64,000 nt of DNA from Bacillus sp. USDA818B3_A. GTDB taxonomy: Bacteria > Bacillota > Bacilli > Bacillales > Cytobacillaceae. The notes below the pieces were generated by a model. It did no database searches, had not been told where the DNA came from, and worked only from the letters and a program-made list of their open reading frames with translations. This document shows positions 34,559-44,179 of this stretch, one piece after another; position 1 is the stretch's first letter, and each line of letters opens with the position of its first letter. Location of the stretch: the NCBI RefSeq assembly GCF_009928415.1, contig NZ_JAABNN010000001.1, positions 395,017 to 459,016 on the forward strand. Reading direction: 5' to 3'. Position numbers and translations under genes: made by a program.

Positions 34559-35428
34559 ATGGAACTTGGCTGTCTCGCTTCAAGACTTGATGAGTTGACA
34601 TTTTCGTTATTATTAGCCGGTTATAAAACTTGTCCGCCAAATTGGAGTAAGCAAGGAAAGAAACCCCTCTATCATTCTCTTTGGTTTATTACCAAAGGTA
34701 CGGGGGAGGTCGTGATAAATGGTAAGAAAAGTATACTGGCACCAGGAAAACTGGTTGTTTTTACCCCTGGGATGATTTGCGATAAGAAAACTTCTCCAGC
34801 AGACCCGCTTGAGTTTTATTTTATTCGCTTTACATTTGCCGGGGCATTCGAGAGGAAAGAACAATGGAATTTTTCATTTCCACAAGAAATCCCTTTTCCA
34901 CTACATGGGGTTTATACGATTAAAAACAGCTCAGGAGTGGTTCTTCTTTTAGAGGAAATTAGCTCTTTATCAAAACGAAGAGGAGCAACAATTGCCTTTA
35001 AACAAAAAATCCGATTCCAAGAACTTTTGCTAACCTTTGTTGATGACTTTCACTCACAAACGATATCTGGAGACACAAGTCAAATCATTGAGGAAACGAT
35101 TGATTATATCAGTAAACATTATAATCAGATTATAACCTTAGAAGACTTGGCGAAGCTGGCAGGATTAAGTAAGAGTCACTACTCGAGACTCTTTAAAAAA
35201 AATGTTGGCTATAGTCCCATCGAATATATAACCCATTATAGGATCGATCGGGCAAAAGAACTCCTTGCCCATTCAGATATACGGATAAAAGAAGTAAGCC
35301 AAAGTATTGGATATGAGGATGAACTCTATTTTAGCCGGATTTTCAAAAAAATTGTCGGCGTGTCCCCTACTCAGTTCAGTGACGAACAAAAGTTAATCCC
35401 AAATTCTACACTGCCGAAGGATGGTTAA
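34559..35428 (+). CDS. AraC-family regulator with cupin sensor domain
   Basis: A 289-residue regulator. Residues about 25-120 form a cupin-like sensor (HSLWFITKGTGEVVINGKKS, PGKLVVFTPGM). Residues about 180-280 hold two helix-turn-helix units (LEDLAKLAGLSKSHYSRLFK, IKEVSQSIGYEDELYFSRIF). The start is uncertain: ATG 34559 lacks a well-spaced ribosome site, and AAGGGATGAG lies about 10 bases too far upstream. It may control itself or the ABC exporter genes convergent to it. Confidence 0.83.
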   Translation: MELGCLASRLDELTFSLLLAGYKTCPPNWSKQGKKPLYHSLWFITKGTGEVVINGKKSILAPGKLVVFTPGMICDKKTSPADPLEFYFIRFTFAGAFERKEQWNFSFPQEIPFPLHGVYTIKNSSGVVLLLEEISSLSKRRGATIAFKQKIRFQELLLTFVDDFHSQTISGDTSQIIEETIDYISKHYNQIITLEDLAKLAGLSKSHYSRLFKKNVGYSPIEYITHYRIDRAKELLAHSDIRIKEVSQSIGYEDELYFSRIFKKIVGVSPTQFSDEQKLIPNSTLPKDG

Positions 35429-35450
35429 TCGAATGATAACCATCCTTTTT
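35417..35450 (+). terminator. AraC gene terminator
   Basis: AAGGATGGTTA pairs perfectly with TAACCATCCTT, followed by TTTGT. The stop codon lies within the stem. Confidence 0.78.
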
Positions 35451-35499
35451 GTATACTTTTAAAATACCAGAGATCCAGGTTTACCTTCTAAAAAGTCAC

Positions 35500-37629
35500 T
35501 TAAACCCTCTGCCTTACCCGGTCATCTTTATTCTGATTAAGACATAATCGGTAGTAAGCGGATTGATTCCTCAGTAACTGTTCATGATTCCCCATCTCTA
35601 TAATTCTCCCTTTATCCAAAACAATAATGTTATCCGCATGCTGAATCGTGGAGAGACGATGAGCGATAATAATAGTTGTTCGATTCTTGGATATTTCCCT
35701 TAAAGTATCCTGCACGGCCTGTTCTGTTTCCGTATCAATATTAGCCGTCGCTTCATCTAGAATAAAAACATTATTATCAGCAATCATCGCTCTTAAAAAT
35801 GCAAGCAGTTGTTTTTGTCCTGCAGACAATACGGTCCCTTCTTCCCCTAACATGGTCTCATATCCTTGAGGAAGCGTTCTAAAAAAGGAATCAATGTTTA
35901 CAGATCTTGCTGCCTTCCTAATTTCTTCCTTACTAACATGCTGATGATTTAAACGAATATTGTCCAAAACTGTTCCTGAAAACACAAAGGGATCTTGTTG
36001 AATGATACCAATATGCCTTCGCAGTTCATTTAAAGGAACATCTTTTATATGAATACCATCAAGTGTAATCACTCCCTTTTGATTATCATAAAATCGATTG
36101 ATGAGTTGAATAATCGAACTCTTTCCCGCGCCTGTTGCTCCTACAATTCCTACTGTTTCTCCTTTTTTAATACTAAATTGAATATCCTTTAATACCCAAT
36201 CTTCATTTTGGTAAGAAAACCAAACATTTTGAAAAACAATATTCCCTTGAACTTTTTCTGGAAGTTTCTTAGGGTGAACTGGATTTACGATCGTTGGTTT
36301 TGTTTCCAGTGTTTCAAAGATTCTTTCAGCCGATGTAAGAGCAGCCTGTATTTGATTAAACCTGTCTGCAAGTCCTCTTAGCGGTTCAAAAAACTGCCGG
36401 ACATAATGGGTAAACGCATATACTGTTCCAAATGTTATACTGCCATCTAATACATTTCTCCCACCATACCAAACTAATAGTGACAGCGAGATGTTACCGA
36501 ACAGACCAATAGAAGGATTAAAAATGGAATTTATAATGGTTTGATGCATACCTGCCCGATAATGCTTTTCATTTAATTCATTAAACATCCCCAATTGTTT
36601 TTCTTCACGAGCAAAGAGTTGTATGACACGCATGCCAGAAAGATTCTCTGCTAAAAAAGAAAGAAGACTGGAAAGAACAGTCCGAAGATTCCGTTGTGTG
36701 GTTCGTAACACCCTCTTAAAATAAAAGGTTACGATTCCAATCACAGGAATGACCAAAAAGCAGATAAGCGTTAATTTAACACTCATATAAAGCATCAAGA
36801 GAAGAATCCCCGCTAGAATCAGTACTTCTTTTATTAAGTTAACAATCACCTGTGAGTAGAGCTGATTAAGGGATTCCACATCGTGAGTAATCCTTGTGAC
36901 TAATCTTCCAATGGGATTATGCCGATAAAATGACATTTGCAATCGGGAAAAATGTTTAAAGATCGCCTGACGAACATCATAGATCACATACTGCCCGGTA
37001 TTTTGCAGGGCGTTATTTTGATAATAAGTACAAACGGCAGAACCAATCATCAGTAAGAAATATAGGACTCCTAAAAAGATGAGTCCTTTATAATCGTTTG
37101 ATCGAAATTTTTCCACTTCTTCAGTGTTTAAAAGTGTTATAGGATAAGCAATACCACCTATCTTGATTTCATGTTCTTTCTGATTAAACAGAGAATTTTT
37201 TAATTGGGCGGAACCTTTATTCCAGCCATGTATCAAGTAGTAGGAATTATTAATAGGTACAATGACCGCTTTTTGTGCCCCTATTTCAGGCAGAAAATCT
37301 GATTCAGAAGGATCCAATCGAAAATAGACGGTCGTACCTAAAGAAGCTATTTCCTTAAAGGAGATATCCTTTTTTTTCAATTGTTTTTTTACTTCATTCG
37401 CTTTTGACTGTTGAATCGAAATCATCGGGTCATACAATCCGTTAATATGTGAATCAATTGCTACTTTGAGTATGAAAGGTTGAGCTAAACTGGCAATAAC
37501 CATACATCCAGTCAATAAAATCGAAAATAAAAGAAGTTTCCAATAGGGTTTTGCGAACGATAGCATGCCCTTAGCTAATTGACGGTCCCCCATATTTGTC
37601 AGATTACCCTCTTTATTATTTCGAAACAT
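35500..37629 (-). CDS. ABC exporter half-transporter, BmrD/YheH-like
   Basis: A 709-residue fused membrane-ATPase exporter. A stretch at about residues 65-175 between the first two membrane helices is soluble, as in the extracellular domain of BmrD. The ATPase (from about 460) has Walker A GATGAGKSS, Walker B FILDEATANID with the catalytic glutamate, and an altered signature LSAGQ. The start overlaps the stop of the partner gene as TAATG. It should pair with the 599-residue protein to export drugs or peptides. Substrate unknown. Confidence 0.87.
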   Translation of the reverse strand: MFRNNKEGNLTNMGDRQLAKGMLSFAKPYWKLLLFSILLTGCMVIASLAQPFILKVAIDSHINGLYDPMISIQQSKANEVKKQLKKKDISFKEIASLGTTVYFRLDPSESDFLPEIGAQKAVIVPINNSYYLIHGWNKGSAQLKNSLFNQKEHEIKIGGIAYPITLLNTEEVEKFRSNDYKGLIFLGVLYFLLMIGSAVCTYYQNNALQNTGQYVIYDVRQAIFKHFSRLQMSFYRHNPIGRLVTRITHDVESLNQLYSQVIVNLIKEVLILAGILLLMLYMSVKLTLICFLVIPVIGIVTFYFKRVLRTTQRNLRTVLSSLLSFLAENLSGMRVIQLFAREEKQLGMFNELNEKHYRAGMHQTIINSIFNPSIGLFGNISLSLLVWYGGRNVLDGSITFGTVYAFTHYVRQFFEPLRGLADRFNQIQAALTSAERIFETLETKPTIVNPVHPKKLPEKVQGNIVFQNVWFSYQNEDWVLKDIQFSIKKGETVGIVGATGAGKSSIIQLINRFYDNQKGVITLDGIHIKDVPLNELRRHIGIIQQDPFVFSGTVLDNIRLNHQHVSKEEIRKAARSVNIDSFFRTLPQGYETMLGEEGTVLSAGQKQLLAFLRAMIADNNVFILDEATANIDTETEQAVQDTLREISKNRTTIIIAHRLSTIQHADNIIVLDKGRIIEMGNHEQLLRNQSAYYRLCLNQNKDDRVRQRV

Positions 37630-39428
37630 TAGCTCCTCCTTCTTTTTATGAGAATTTTTCGTTCATGGACAGCAGGAAACTTGGAATGAATGGGGATATG
37701 CTGAGTGGTCTGCTGCGCATACATTTTCTTGTAAATACCTTCTTCTTTTAAAAGAGTCTGATGTGTACCCCTTTCTACAATTTCGCCAGCTTCCAATACA
37801 ATAATTTGATCGGCTTCTTGAATCGTAGAAATTCGATGGCTGATAATGATAGCGGTCCGGCCTCTCATTTCGGTACTTAGTGTCTTTAATATATTGGATT
37901 CTGTCTTTGAATCGACGGCTGAAAGACTGTCATCTAATATGATAATCGGTGAAGATTTAATCAGGGCTCTGGCAATACTGACACGCTGTCTTTGTCCTCC
38001 AGATAATGATAGTCCCCTCTCACCGAGCTCGGTTTCAAATTTTTGGGGGAGATCTGAAATATCATCATAAATTTGTGCTTGCCTTGCTGCATGGTAAATT
38101 TCTTCCTCTTGATAAGGGGCAGGATCAAAGGAAATATTACCCTTTATCGTCGTAGAAAATAAAAAATTGTCTTGCGGGACATAGGCAATTGAAGACCTTA
38201 GCGTCTTGATTGGGATATTTCTTATATCATGATGATCAATAAAGATGGAGTTTTTGGGAGGATTATATACACGTAAAAGTAAGTTAACTAGCGTAGATTT
38301 TCCACTGCCCACCTTACCAACGATGGCAAGACTGGTTCCTTTAGGGATTGTAACGGTAATATTCCTTAAGACATCCCCCATGTTCTTTTGATACTTAAAA
38401 GAAAGGTTTTTAATACGTATGTCACCATTAAAAGAGCTTATTGGGAGGGTCTCTTCTTCATCTTTAATTTCTGGGTCTGTTGATAAGACCTCACGGATTC
38501 GATGGTCGGCGGCCTTCCCTTGTTGAAGAAGATTGATTACTTTACCTATATTCTCAATCGGACCGATTAACATGGATAAATACGTATTAAAGGCAACAAA
38601 ATCTCCAAGTGAAATCGTGCCCTTCATAACTAAAATGGAACCAATAACGATTGATAGTAAATAACTTAGCCCTACAATCCCTTGACTTAATGAGGTAAAT
38701 ATTGAATTTGAACGAATTAATTGTTTATTAACTTCGACGTTGTTTTGATTTTCCTGTGTAAACTTCTTTATTTCTTCTTGTTCTTGGACATAGGTTTTGA
38801 TTACACTGATTCCCGAACAAAATTCCTGTACACGGCTTGTCAAAATACCGATTGCATCCTGTACTTTTAAGGAATGGAATTGAATCTTGGTTCGAAAACG
38901 GTAGGCAATGAATGTTAATCCTGGTAAAGGCAATAAGACGAGTAGAGTTAAATAGAGATTAATCGTACCTGCCATCAGGAAAACAGCTATGGAAATTAGT
39001 ACGGCTGCTTCTACCATTTGAAAAAAACCCTGCATGCCAATTTGCCTTAAGATATTCACATCGTTTACCGCATGGGCCATCAAATTCCCGATTCTTTGAT
39101 TCTGGTAATATTCAGTCTGAAGTGTCTCCCAATGGGAAAACAGTTGTGTCCGTAAGTCCCGTTCCAGGATTCTTGACATTCGGAAAATATAGATCCGGCC
39201 GCTGGATCGAAATAAGAAGGTTCCTATTCCTGCAAGGGTAATCCATAAAGCCAATTCCCCAAGTGCAGTAACTTGTATAGATTCTTCCTGGAGGCCATCT
39301 GTAAACTCCTTGAGTAACATCGGAACCCACAATTGTAATAGGAGAGAAATAGCTAAAAGAATAGAACCGAACAAATAACTCCATTTATGTAATTTAAAAT
39401 GTTCCCTGAAAATTGGTCCTTGCTTCAC
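37629..39428 (-). CDS. ABC exporter half-transporter, BmrC/YheI-like
   Basis: A 599-residue exporter half with six membrane helices (residues 15-300) and an ATPase domain. Walker A is GKVGSGKST, the signature LSGGQ is canonical, but Walker B ends IIILDDSL, with Asp in place of the catalytic Glu. One degenerate site here and one altered signature in the partner is the classic asymmetric heterodimer. It starts at GTG 39428, 9 bases after AAAGGAG. It is the first gene of a two-gene operon. Confidence 0.87.
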   Translation of the reverse strand: MKQGPIFREHFKLHKWSYLFGSILLAISLLLQLWVPMLLKEFTDGLQEESIQVTALGELALWITLAGIGTFLFRSSGRIYIFRMSRILERDLRTQLFSHWETLQTEYYQNQRIGNLMAHAVNDVNILRQIGMQGFFQMVEAAVLISIAVFLMAGTINLYLTLLVLLPLPGLTFIAYRFRTKIQFHSLKVQDAIGILTSRVQEFCSGISVIKTYVQEQEEIKKFTQENQNNVEVNKQLIRSNSIFTSLSQGIVGLSYLLSIVIGSILVMKGTISLGDFVAFNTYLSMLIGPIENIGKVINLLQQGKAADHRIREVLSTDPEIKDEEETLPISSFNGDIRIKNLSFKYQKNMGDVLRNITVTIPKGTSLAIVGKVGSGKSTLVNLLLRVYNPPKNSIFIDHHDIRNIPIKTLRSSIAYVPQDNFLFSTTIKGNISFDPAPYQEEEIYHAARQAQIYDDISDLPQKFETELGERGLSLSGGQRQRVSIARALIKSSPIIILDDSLSAVDSKTESNILKTLSTEMRGRTAIIISHRISTIQEADQIIVLEAGEIVERGTHQTLLKEEGIYKKMYAQQTTQHIPIHSKFPAVHERKILIKRRRS

Positions 39429-39668
39429 TCCAACCCACTCCTTTCATAAAGGAATATGCTAAGAATATCTTATCCCATAACTAATCACAATGGATTTCCC
39501 CATCATTTTTCATGGATAATCATGCTCAATACAACATTCATTATGAAAGGGATTGAACAATGAAAAGTTGTGCCCTGCATGACTAAACTTATTTGCCAGA
39601 TTGTCCTTTACCGACTCGTTTTCCATACATACACTGAAAAGAGTTCATCAAATTAGGAGTGAAGAAAA

Positions 39669-40142
39669 ATGTCCTCTGGCATCCTTTCCCATGTTAGATT
39701 TGCGTTAGCTCATTCAGTACAAGCTATACGATATACTGAAAGTGCGTTAATTTTTTTTAGAGAACTGACGGCCTATCCTTTCCCTCCAAATCCAATAAAG
39801 GAACATTTCTACCAAGATGCAATCGATCATCTTACAGAAGCCTATCTTGCGATTAAATCATTACCTTTTGATACCTTTTTTCCTAGTGATCCTATTTTTC
39901 AAAATATCCCTGTCGCTCCTGAAATTCAGGACAACGAAATACTTATTAACTTATCGGACAATCGAATTACACTTGCATTAAATAAAACAATTGAAACGAT
40001 TAATGATATAAGCCAGTCAATTCTTTTAAGTGGAAAAAATGAAACACAGAAGGGGCAGCTTATCTTCATAAAACTATTCTTAGAAACAGCTAGAGACTCC
40101 CTGATGGCAGGGATCAATTCGGCTGACTTTATGGTAGGTTAA
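39669..40142 (+). CDS. Unknown 157-residue helical protein
   Basis: A soluble, probably mainly helical protein (FALAHSVQAIRYTESALIFF, HLTEAYLAIKSLPFDTFF, FLETARDSLMAGINSADFMV). The start follows TTAGGAG by 9 bases. I recognise no family. It stands alone between the ABC exporter and a LysR gene. Confidence 0.6.
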   Translation: MSSGILSHVRFALAHSVQAIRYTESALIFFRELTAYPFPPNPIKEHFYQDAIDHLTEAYLAIKSLPFDTFFPSDPIFQNIPVAPEIQDNEILINLSDNRITLALNKTIETINDISQSILLSGKNETQKGQLIFIKLFLETARDSLMAGINSADFMVG

Positions 40143-40275
40143 GTGAACTACCACCATTACAAAAAAGTCCTTTTTAGGTTTTATCCTAAGTTTTTCAGGA
40201 GCAGCACTTGCTCTCTTCTCAAAAAAATTGTATCCTGAGTGCATAATAAAGAAAATGTTCGAAATTGCAATTTTC

Positions 40276-40294
40276 CTCTTAATAATATTAAGAG
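40276..40294. promoter_or_regulatory. Palindrome upstream of the LysR gene
   Basis: CTCTTAAT and ATTAAGAG flank AAT, 22 bases before the start codon. It could be an autoregulatory site. Confidence 0.4.
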
Positions 40295-40315
40295 CCAGAG
40301 AGGAATTTTTCTTAT

Positions 40316-41236
40316 ATGGACTTAAAACAGTTGGAGTATATCATTAAAATTTCGGAAGAAAACAATATTACTAAAGCAGCGGAAAAACTTTTTATCACTC
40401 AGTCAGCATTAAACCAGCAGCTGCTAAGACTGGAGAAGGAGCTGGGCACGCAGCTATTCGTCCGTTCACGCAGTAATTGGCATTTAACTGAAGCAGGAAA
40501 AATTTATATTGAGAACGCAAAAAAAATTTTACGTATAAAAAAAGATACGTATAACCAAATTAATGATTTTATTGATATAAAAAAAGGAAAATTAACGATT
40601 GGCTTAACTCCTGAACGCGGCCCGGAAATGTTTGCCGCAATCTACCCAATTTTTTATAAGAAATACCCAAATATTAAAATCGAACCTATTGAAATGTCTG
40701 TTAAACAACAACAGCATGAAATCTCTAAAGGAAACCTGGATCTAGGTTTCTTAACTTTGCAAGATTCCCAAAAAACGAAGGATGAATATATCCATATTTG
40801 TTCCGAACCGATTGTATTAGGTATACCAACCTCTCATCCACTTGCACACATAGGAGGAGAACTGGGTAATCAACTGCCTAAAATTAGCCTAAAACGCTTT
40901 GAAAATGATTCGTTTGCCATTATGCAAAAGGGTTCGACCCTTCGCGAGATCTATGATGATCTTATTCTTGAAGAGGATTTTAGCCCCCATATACTTCTAG
41001 AAACAAGAAGCTGTCATAACTTATTCCATATGGTTGCGGAGGGAATCTGCTGTTCCGTTTTTCCGATTACTTATGCTGAACGCGGTTCGAAAGTCTCCTA
41101 TTTTTCAATTGTCCAAGATCCAGTATGGGAGGTATATGCAAGTTATAAAAAAGGAAGCTACCTAAGTAATGTGGCAAGAAATCTTGTTAATATTGCAGAA
41201 GATTATTGGGCTGGAAGAATGGAGAAATATCTTTAA
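40316..41236 (+). CDS. LysR-family regulator
   Basis: A 306-residue LysR protein with a winged helix (LEYIIKISEENNITKAAEKL, ITQSALNQQLLRLEKELG) and a C-terminal sensor domain. The ATG at 40316 follows AGAGG at a long 12-base spacing. No divergent target gene is present; the gene on one side is the 157-residue unknown and on the other a convergent operon. The target is not visible. Confidence 0.82.
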   Translation: MDLKQLEYIIKISEENNITKAAEKLFITQSALNQQLLRLEKELGTQLFVRSRSNWHLTEAGKIYIENAKKILRIKKDTYNQINDFIDIKKGKLTIGLTPERGPEMFAAIYPIFYKKYPNIKIEPIEMSVKQQQHEISKGNLDLGFLTLQDSQKTKDEYIHICSEPIVLGIPTSHPLAHIGGELGNQLPKISLKRFENDSFAIMQKGSTLREIYDDLILEEDFSPHILLETRSCHNLFHMVAEGICCSVFPITYAERGSKVSYFSIVQDPVWEVYASYKKGSYLSNVARNLVNIAEDYWAGRMEKYL

Positions 41237-41239
41237 TAT

Positions 41240-41283
41240 AAAAGGCGGCTATGTTCATAATACTTGAACAAAAGCCGCCTTTT
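41240..41283. terminator. Bidirectional terminator
   Basis: AAAAGGCGGCT pairs with AGCCGCCTTTT between convergent genes and suits both strands. Confidence 0.85.
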
Positions 41284-41290
41284 ATACTAT

Positions 41291-41767
41291 CTATAAAACC
41301 TTATAAAATTTCAATAAAACTTTGTCAGGCAATCTAGCAGCTTTACAAATAAAAAGGTGATTCATCATCCATTGATATTTTTCATCATATACCTCAAAAC
41401 GGGGGACCGTTCGAAAATAATATAAATCAGGATCAATAAATTGGCCTGTCTTTACTGCCTCCACATATTCTTCCGGAACCGTACGAATCCCATTATTTTC
41501 AATGTAAATTGAAGCACCGTCTTCTAACTGAACAGCGTATCTTGCGGAGAGTTCACATTTTCCATCCGGACGAATAATCTGACTATCAATTCCTCCTGGC
41601 AGTACTTTACCTTTGAAGCCTGCACCTATTACCTCGCCAGATAAAATTGGAATTAACTGCCGCCTGCCAACGACTTCATCTTGTCCCACAACAATCGGTT
41701 TATCTACTTCAATGAAGATACGAAAAACTTCCTCATAACCTATAGGTTTCTCTTCAAAAGGTGCCAA
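41291..41767 (-). CDS. DUF3237-family protein
   Basis: A 158-residue beta-rich protein of the DUF3237 (UPF0311) type (GRRQLIPILSGEVIGAGFKG, PGGIDSQIIRPDGKCELSAR, GIRTVPEEYVEAVKTGQFID, YYFRTVPRFEV). I chose TTG 41767, 7 bases after GGGAGG; it overlaps the end of the upstream gene by 14 bases, suggesting coupled translation. Function is unknown for the family. It is the third gene of a small operon with two SRPBCC proteins. Confidence 0.78.
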   Translation of the reverse strand: MAPFEEKPIGYEEVFRIFIEVDKPIVVGQDEVVGRRQLIPILSGEVIGAGFKGKVLPGGIDSQIIRPDGKCELSARYAVQLEDGASIYIENNGIRTVPEEYVEAVKTGQFIDPDLYYFRTVPRFEVYDEKYQWMMNHLFICKAARLPDKVLLKFYKVL

Positions 41768-42230
41768 AAGTGGTTCCTCCCTCCCCTTTTTCAAGGATCT
41801 CTTTTATTTTTTGCAAATCCTTTTTGTTCGCTTTTTTCATCATAGAGCCCATGAAGGGAGTCAGCAATTTTGAAAAACCCGATGGATTCCCTCTGTTTCG
41901 GAGCGTCATTTTCGTAACATCCTTTTCAATTACTTCCCAAGTATAGGTTGTTTCCATGGGAAAAGGACCATCAGTTGTTCTCATCACCATTTTTTTGTCA
42001 AGAACAAATTCGACCACTTCATAAATATAGGCTAGTTCTCTCCCTAAAAATTGCGCTTTGAAGGCTATTTGTGAACCACGCGTTAGCGGCTTCGGTGTTT
42101 TCCATTCTACTGATTTAATATTAACATACCATTCAGGAGCATTGTCAGGATTAGCTGCAAACTCCGCCACTTGTTTAAGAGGAGAGAGGATGTTTATTTC
42201 TGTTATCACGTCTACCACGTCTTCATTCAC
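41754..42230 (-). CDS. SRPBCC-family protein
   Basis: A 158-residue START/polyketide-cyclase-like protein (SPLKQVAEFAANPDNAPEWY, KSVEWKTPKPLTRGSQIAFK, TTYTWEVIEKDVTKMTLRNR). This helix-grip fold binds hydrophobic ligands. It starts at GTG 42230, 13 bases after the ArsR-SRPBCC stop, without a well-spaced ribosome site, so it may depend on translation of the upstream gene. Confidence 0.78.
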   Translation of the reverse strand: MNEDVVDVITEINILSPLKQVAEFAANPDNAPEWYVNIKSVEWKTPKPLTRGSQIAFKAQFLGRELAYIYEVVEFVLDKKMVMRTTDGPFPMETTYTWEVIEKDVTKMTLRNRGNPSGFSKLLTPFMGSMMKKANKKDLQKIKEILEKGEGGTTFGTF

Positions 42231-42243
42231 TTCCCAATAAAAA

Positions 42244-43038
42244 TCATCGATTTTGTTCTACATAATTTTTCAGTAAGGTGCCCAGCAGATATTTCCATCC
42301 TTCGGAGTGCTCTTGTTCCCAATTCTCGCGAATGATACCTGAGGCATGATGGGAAAGTTGCAGCAGTGTCGCCCCTTCTTTTTCCACGAGACGATAAGTA
42401 TAGGAGCTATTTACTGCCCCTTGCATTCCTAAATGACCATGCAGGCGGATTTCTTCGGGTGCGTTCACATAATAAACATTCCCCCAGACGGCTCCCTGAT
42501 TTTCTCCCCATTTTTCGATAAATTGTCCACCTGGTACAGGACTAAAGGTAAACTGTGAGGACTCCCCTTTTGGAGCTAAACGGAACTCCCACCAATCACC
42601 GGCATGTTCAGTTAATGCTTGAAATACTTGTTCACGCGGGGCATTAATTAATACCTCTTGCTCGATTTTAAATACTTTTGCTTGTTCTTGTTCAGTTGTT
42701 TTCATTGTAAATTCTCCTCCTATTTTTTCAGCCACTGATTTCAAATTTAGCAGCGAATTAGCCGCTGTTCCCATGTATTTTCCAATCCATCGGTTATGCA
42801 TTTTCTGAAGTGGAACGGCATTGAGAAAATTACGCCGATATTTCCCTTCACGTCTAACTACTACCAAATTCCCTTCTTCAAGCAATGACAAATGCTTCAT
42901 AATTGCAAATCTAGTGACTTCCGGAAAACTCTCATCTAATTCACCTGTCGTTTTCGGTGAATCCTTCAGTATATCAAGAATACGTCTGCGAATCGGATGT
43001 CCTAAAGCTTTAAATAGAGTGGAAAGTTCATCTTCCAT
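42244..43038 (-). CDS. ArsR-type repressor fused to an SRPBCC domain
   Basis: A 264-residue fusion. Residues 1-95 are an ArsR winged helix (LFKALGHPIRRRILDILKDS, TRFAIMKHLSLLEEGNLV). Residues about 120-262 are an AHSA1/SRPBCC domain (VFKIEQEVLINAPREQVFQA, FSPVPGGQFIEKWGENQGAV). No metal-binding cysteines of classical ArsR are present, so the SRPBCC part may be the ligand sensor. It heads the operon and a palindrome lies just upstream. The domain call is strong. The ligand is unknown. Confidence 0.87.
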   Translation of the reverse strand: MEDELSTLFKALGHPIRRRILDILKDSPKTTGELDESFPEVTRFAIMKHLSLLEEGNLVVVRREGKYRRNFLNAVPLQKMHNRWIGKYMGTAANSLLNLKSVAEKIGGEFTMKTTEQEQAKVFKIEQEVLINAPREQVFQALTEHAGDWWEFRLAPKGESSQFTFSPVPGGQFIEKWGENQGAVWGNVYYVNAPEEIRLHGHLGMQGAVNSSYTYRLVEKEGATLLQLSHHASGIIRENWEQEHSEGWKYLLGTLLKNYVEQNR

Positions 43039-43088
43039 TCCAACGATCCTTTCAAAAAATGTTTTATCATTATATTATGTGAATAAAT

Positions 43089-43109
43089 GGTCACATGTAT
43101 TATGTGACC
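43089..43109. promoter_or_regulatory. Palindromic operator candidate for the ArsR-SRPBCC protein
   Basis: GGTCACA and TGTGACC flank TGTATTA, a 21-bp site 51 bases upstream of the start. ATTATGTGA and GGTAACATG fragments of the same motif lie on either side. Confidence 0.65.
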
Positions 43110-43240
43110 TTATGGTAACATGTAAGCTTTTAAAGGTCAAGTCTCCAAATCCTCCCCTTAGTTTTAGATAAATAAACATCTTCATTCAGGACAAGCATAG
43201 AATAGTGGAAAGATCTTTTTACTGAGGGGAATGTTCATTA

Positions 43241-44167
43241 ATGACAAGTTATCAATCAAAATTATCTGCCTCTCTGTATGCGTTGTTGTCTATAAGTTTT
43301 TGGGGAGTTTCATTCGTGTCGACAAAGGCATTGCTCGTAAAACTAGATCCCTTTTCAATCATCGTTCTTCGCTTTGGCATTGGAGCCTTATTTTTATTTG
43401 TTTTATTACTGATACAGCGATCCCGGATGTTAGTCTCAATTAAATACTTTCCCCACCTTATAATACTTGGTATTCTTGGAGTGTTTGTACATCAAGTCCT
43501 TCAGGCGACAGCATTATTAACCATAAATGCTTCTTCTGCTGGATGGCTTATATCGTTATCACCCATTTTTACAGTAATCTTATCCATTCTCTTTTTGTAC
43601 GAAAAGATGAATATGACTAAAATTATTGGTATGGTGTTGGCAATAACAGGTGTACTATTAGTCACCACAACAAGAAGTGGACAATCCCTTCAAATCACCA
43701 TAAATATAGGGCTTTTTCTAATGATTTTAAGCACGTTAAATTGGGCTGTTTATTCGGTACTTTTAAAAAGTTTAAAAATACCCTATCCCCCACTTTTGGT
43801 GACATTTTATATGAGTTTAATAGGTATGGCCCTTACCACACCATTTATCATCCGTAACAGTGGGTGGGAGTCTATTACACAACTTACACATACAGATTGG
43901 GCACATTTGTTGTTCCTTGGTATCTTTGTCTCTGGAATTGCCTATTGGTATTGGGGAAAAGCGTTAGCCGTATTAGAGGCGTCAAAGGTTTCAATGTTTC
44001 TATACTTGGAGCCTGTCTCAACCTTAATAGCGGCAGTATTGCTTTTACAAGAAAAGGTTTTATTCATAAGTGTCACTGGAGGTATCATAATTATTATTGG
44101 AGTGATTATTGTTAACGGTCAGCTTGTGCCTATGTTGTTCAGCCGCTTCAAGAATAAACGCCCATAG
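43241..44167 (+). CDS. EamA-family (DMT) transporter
   Basis: A 308-residue membrane protein with about ten helices in two EamA repeats (ALLSISFWGVSFVSTKALLV, LLFLGIFVSGIAYWYWGKAL, FLYLEPVSTLIAAVLLLQEK). Such proteins export amino acids or other metabolites. The ATG at 43241 follows GAGGGGAATG at a long spacing. It is 12 bases upstream of the cysteine dioxygenase gene, so a sulfur-compound substrate is possible. Confidence 0.85.
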   Translation: MTSYQSKLSASLYALLSISFWGVSFVSTKALLVKLDPFSIIVLRFGIGALFLFVLLLIQRSRMLVSIKYFPHLIILGILGVFVHQVLQATALLTINASSAGWLISLSPIFTVILSILFLYEKMNMTKIIGMVLAITGVLLVTTTRSGQSLQITINIGLFLMILSTLNWAVYSVLLKSLKIPYPPLLVTFYMSLIGMALTTPFIIRNSGWESITQLTHTDWAHLLFLGIFVSGIAYWYWGKALAVLEASKVSMFLYLEPVSTLIAAVLLLQEKVLFISVTGGIIIIIGVIIVNGQLVPMLFSRFKNKRP

Positions 44168-44179
44168 GAGGAGTGCTTT

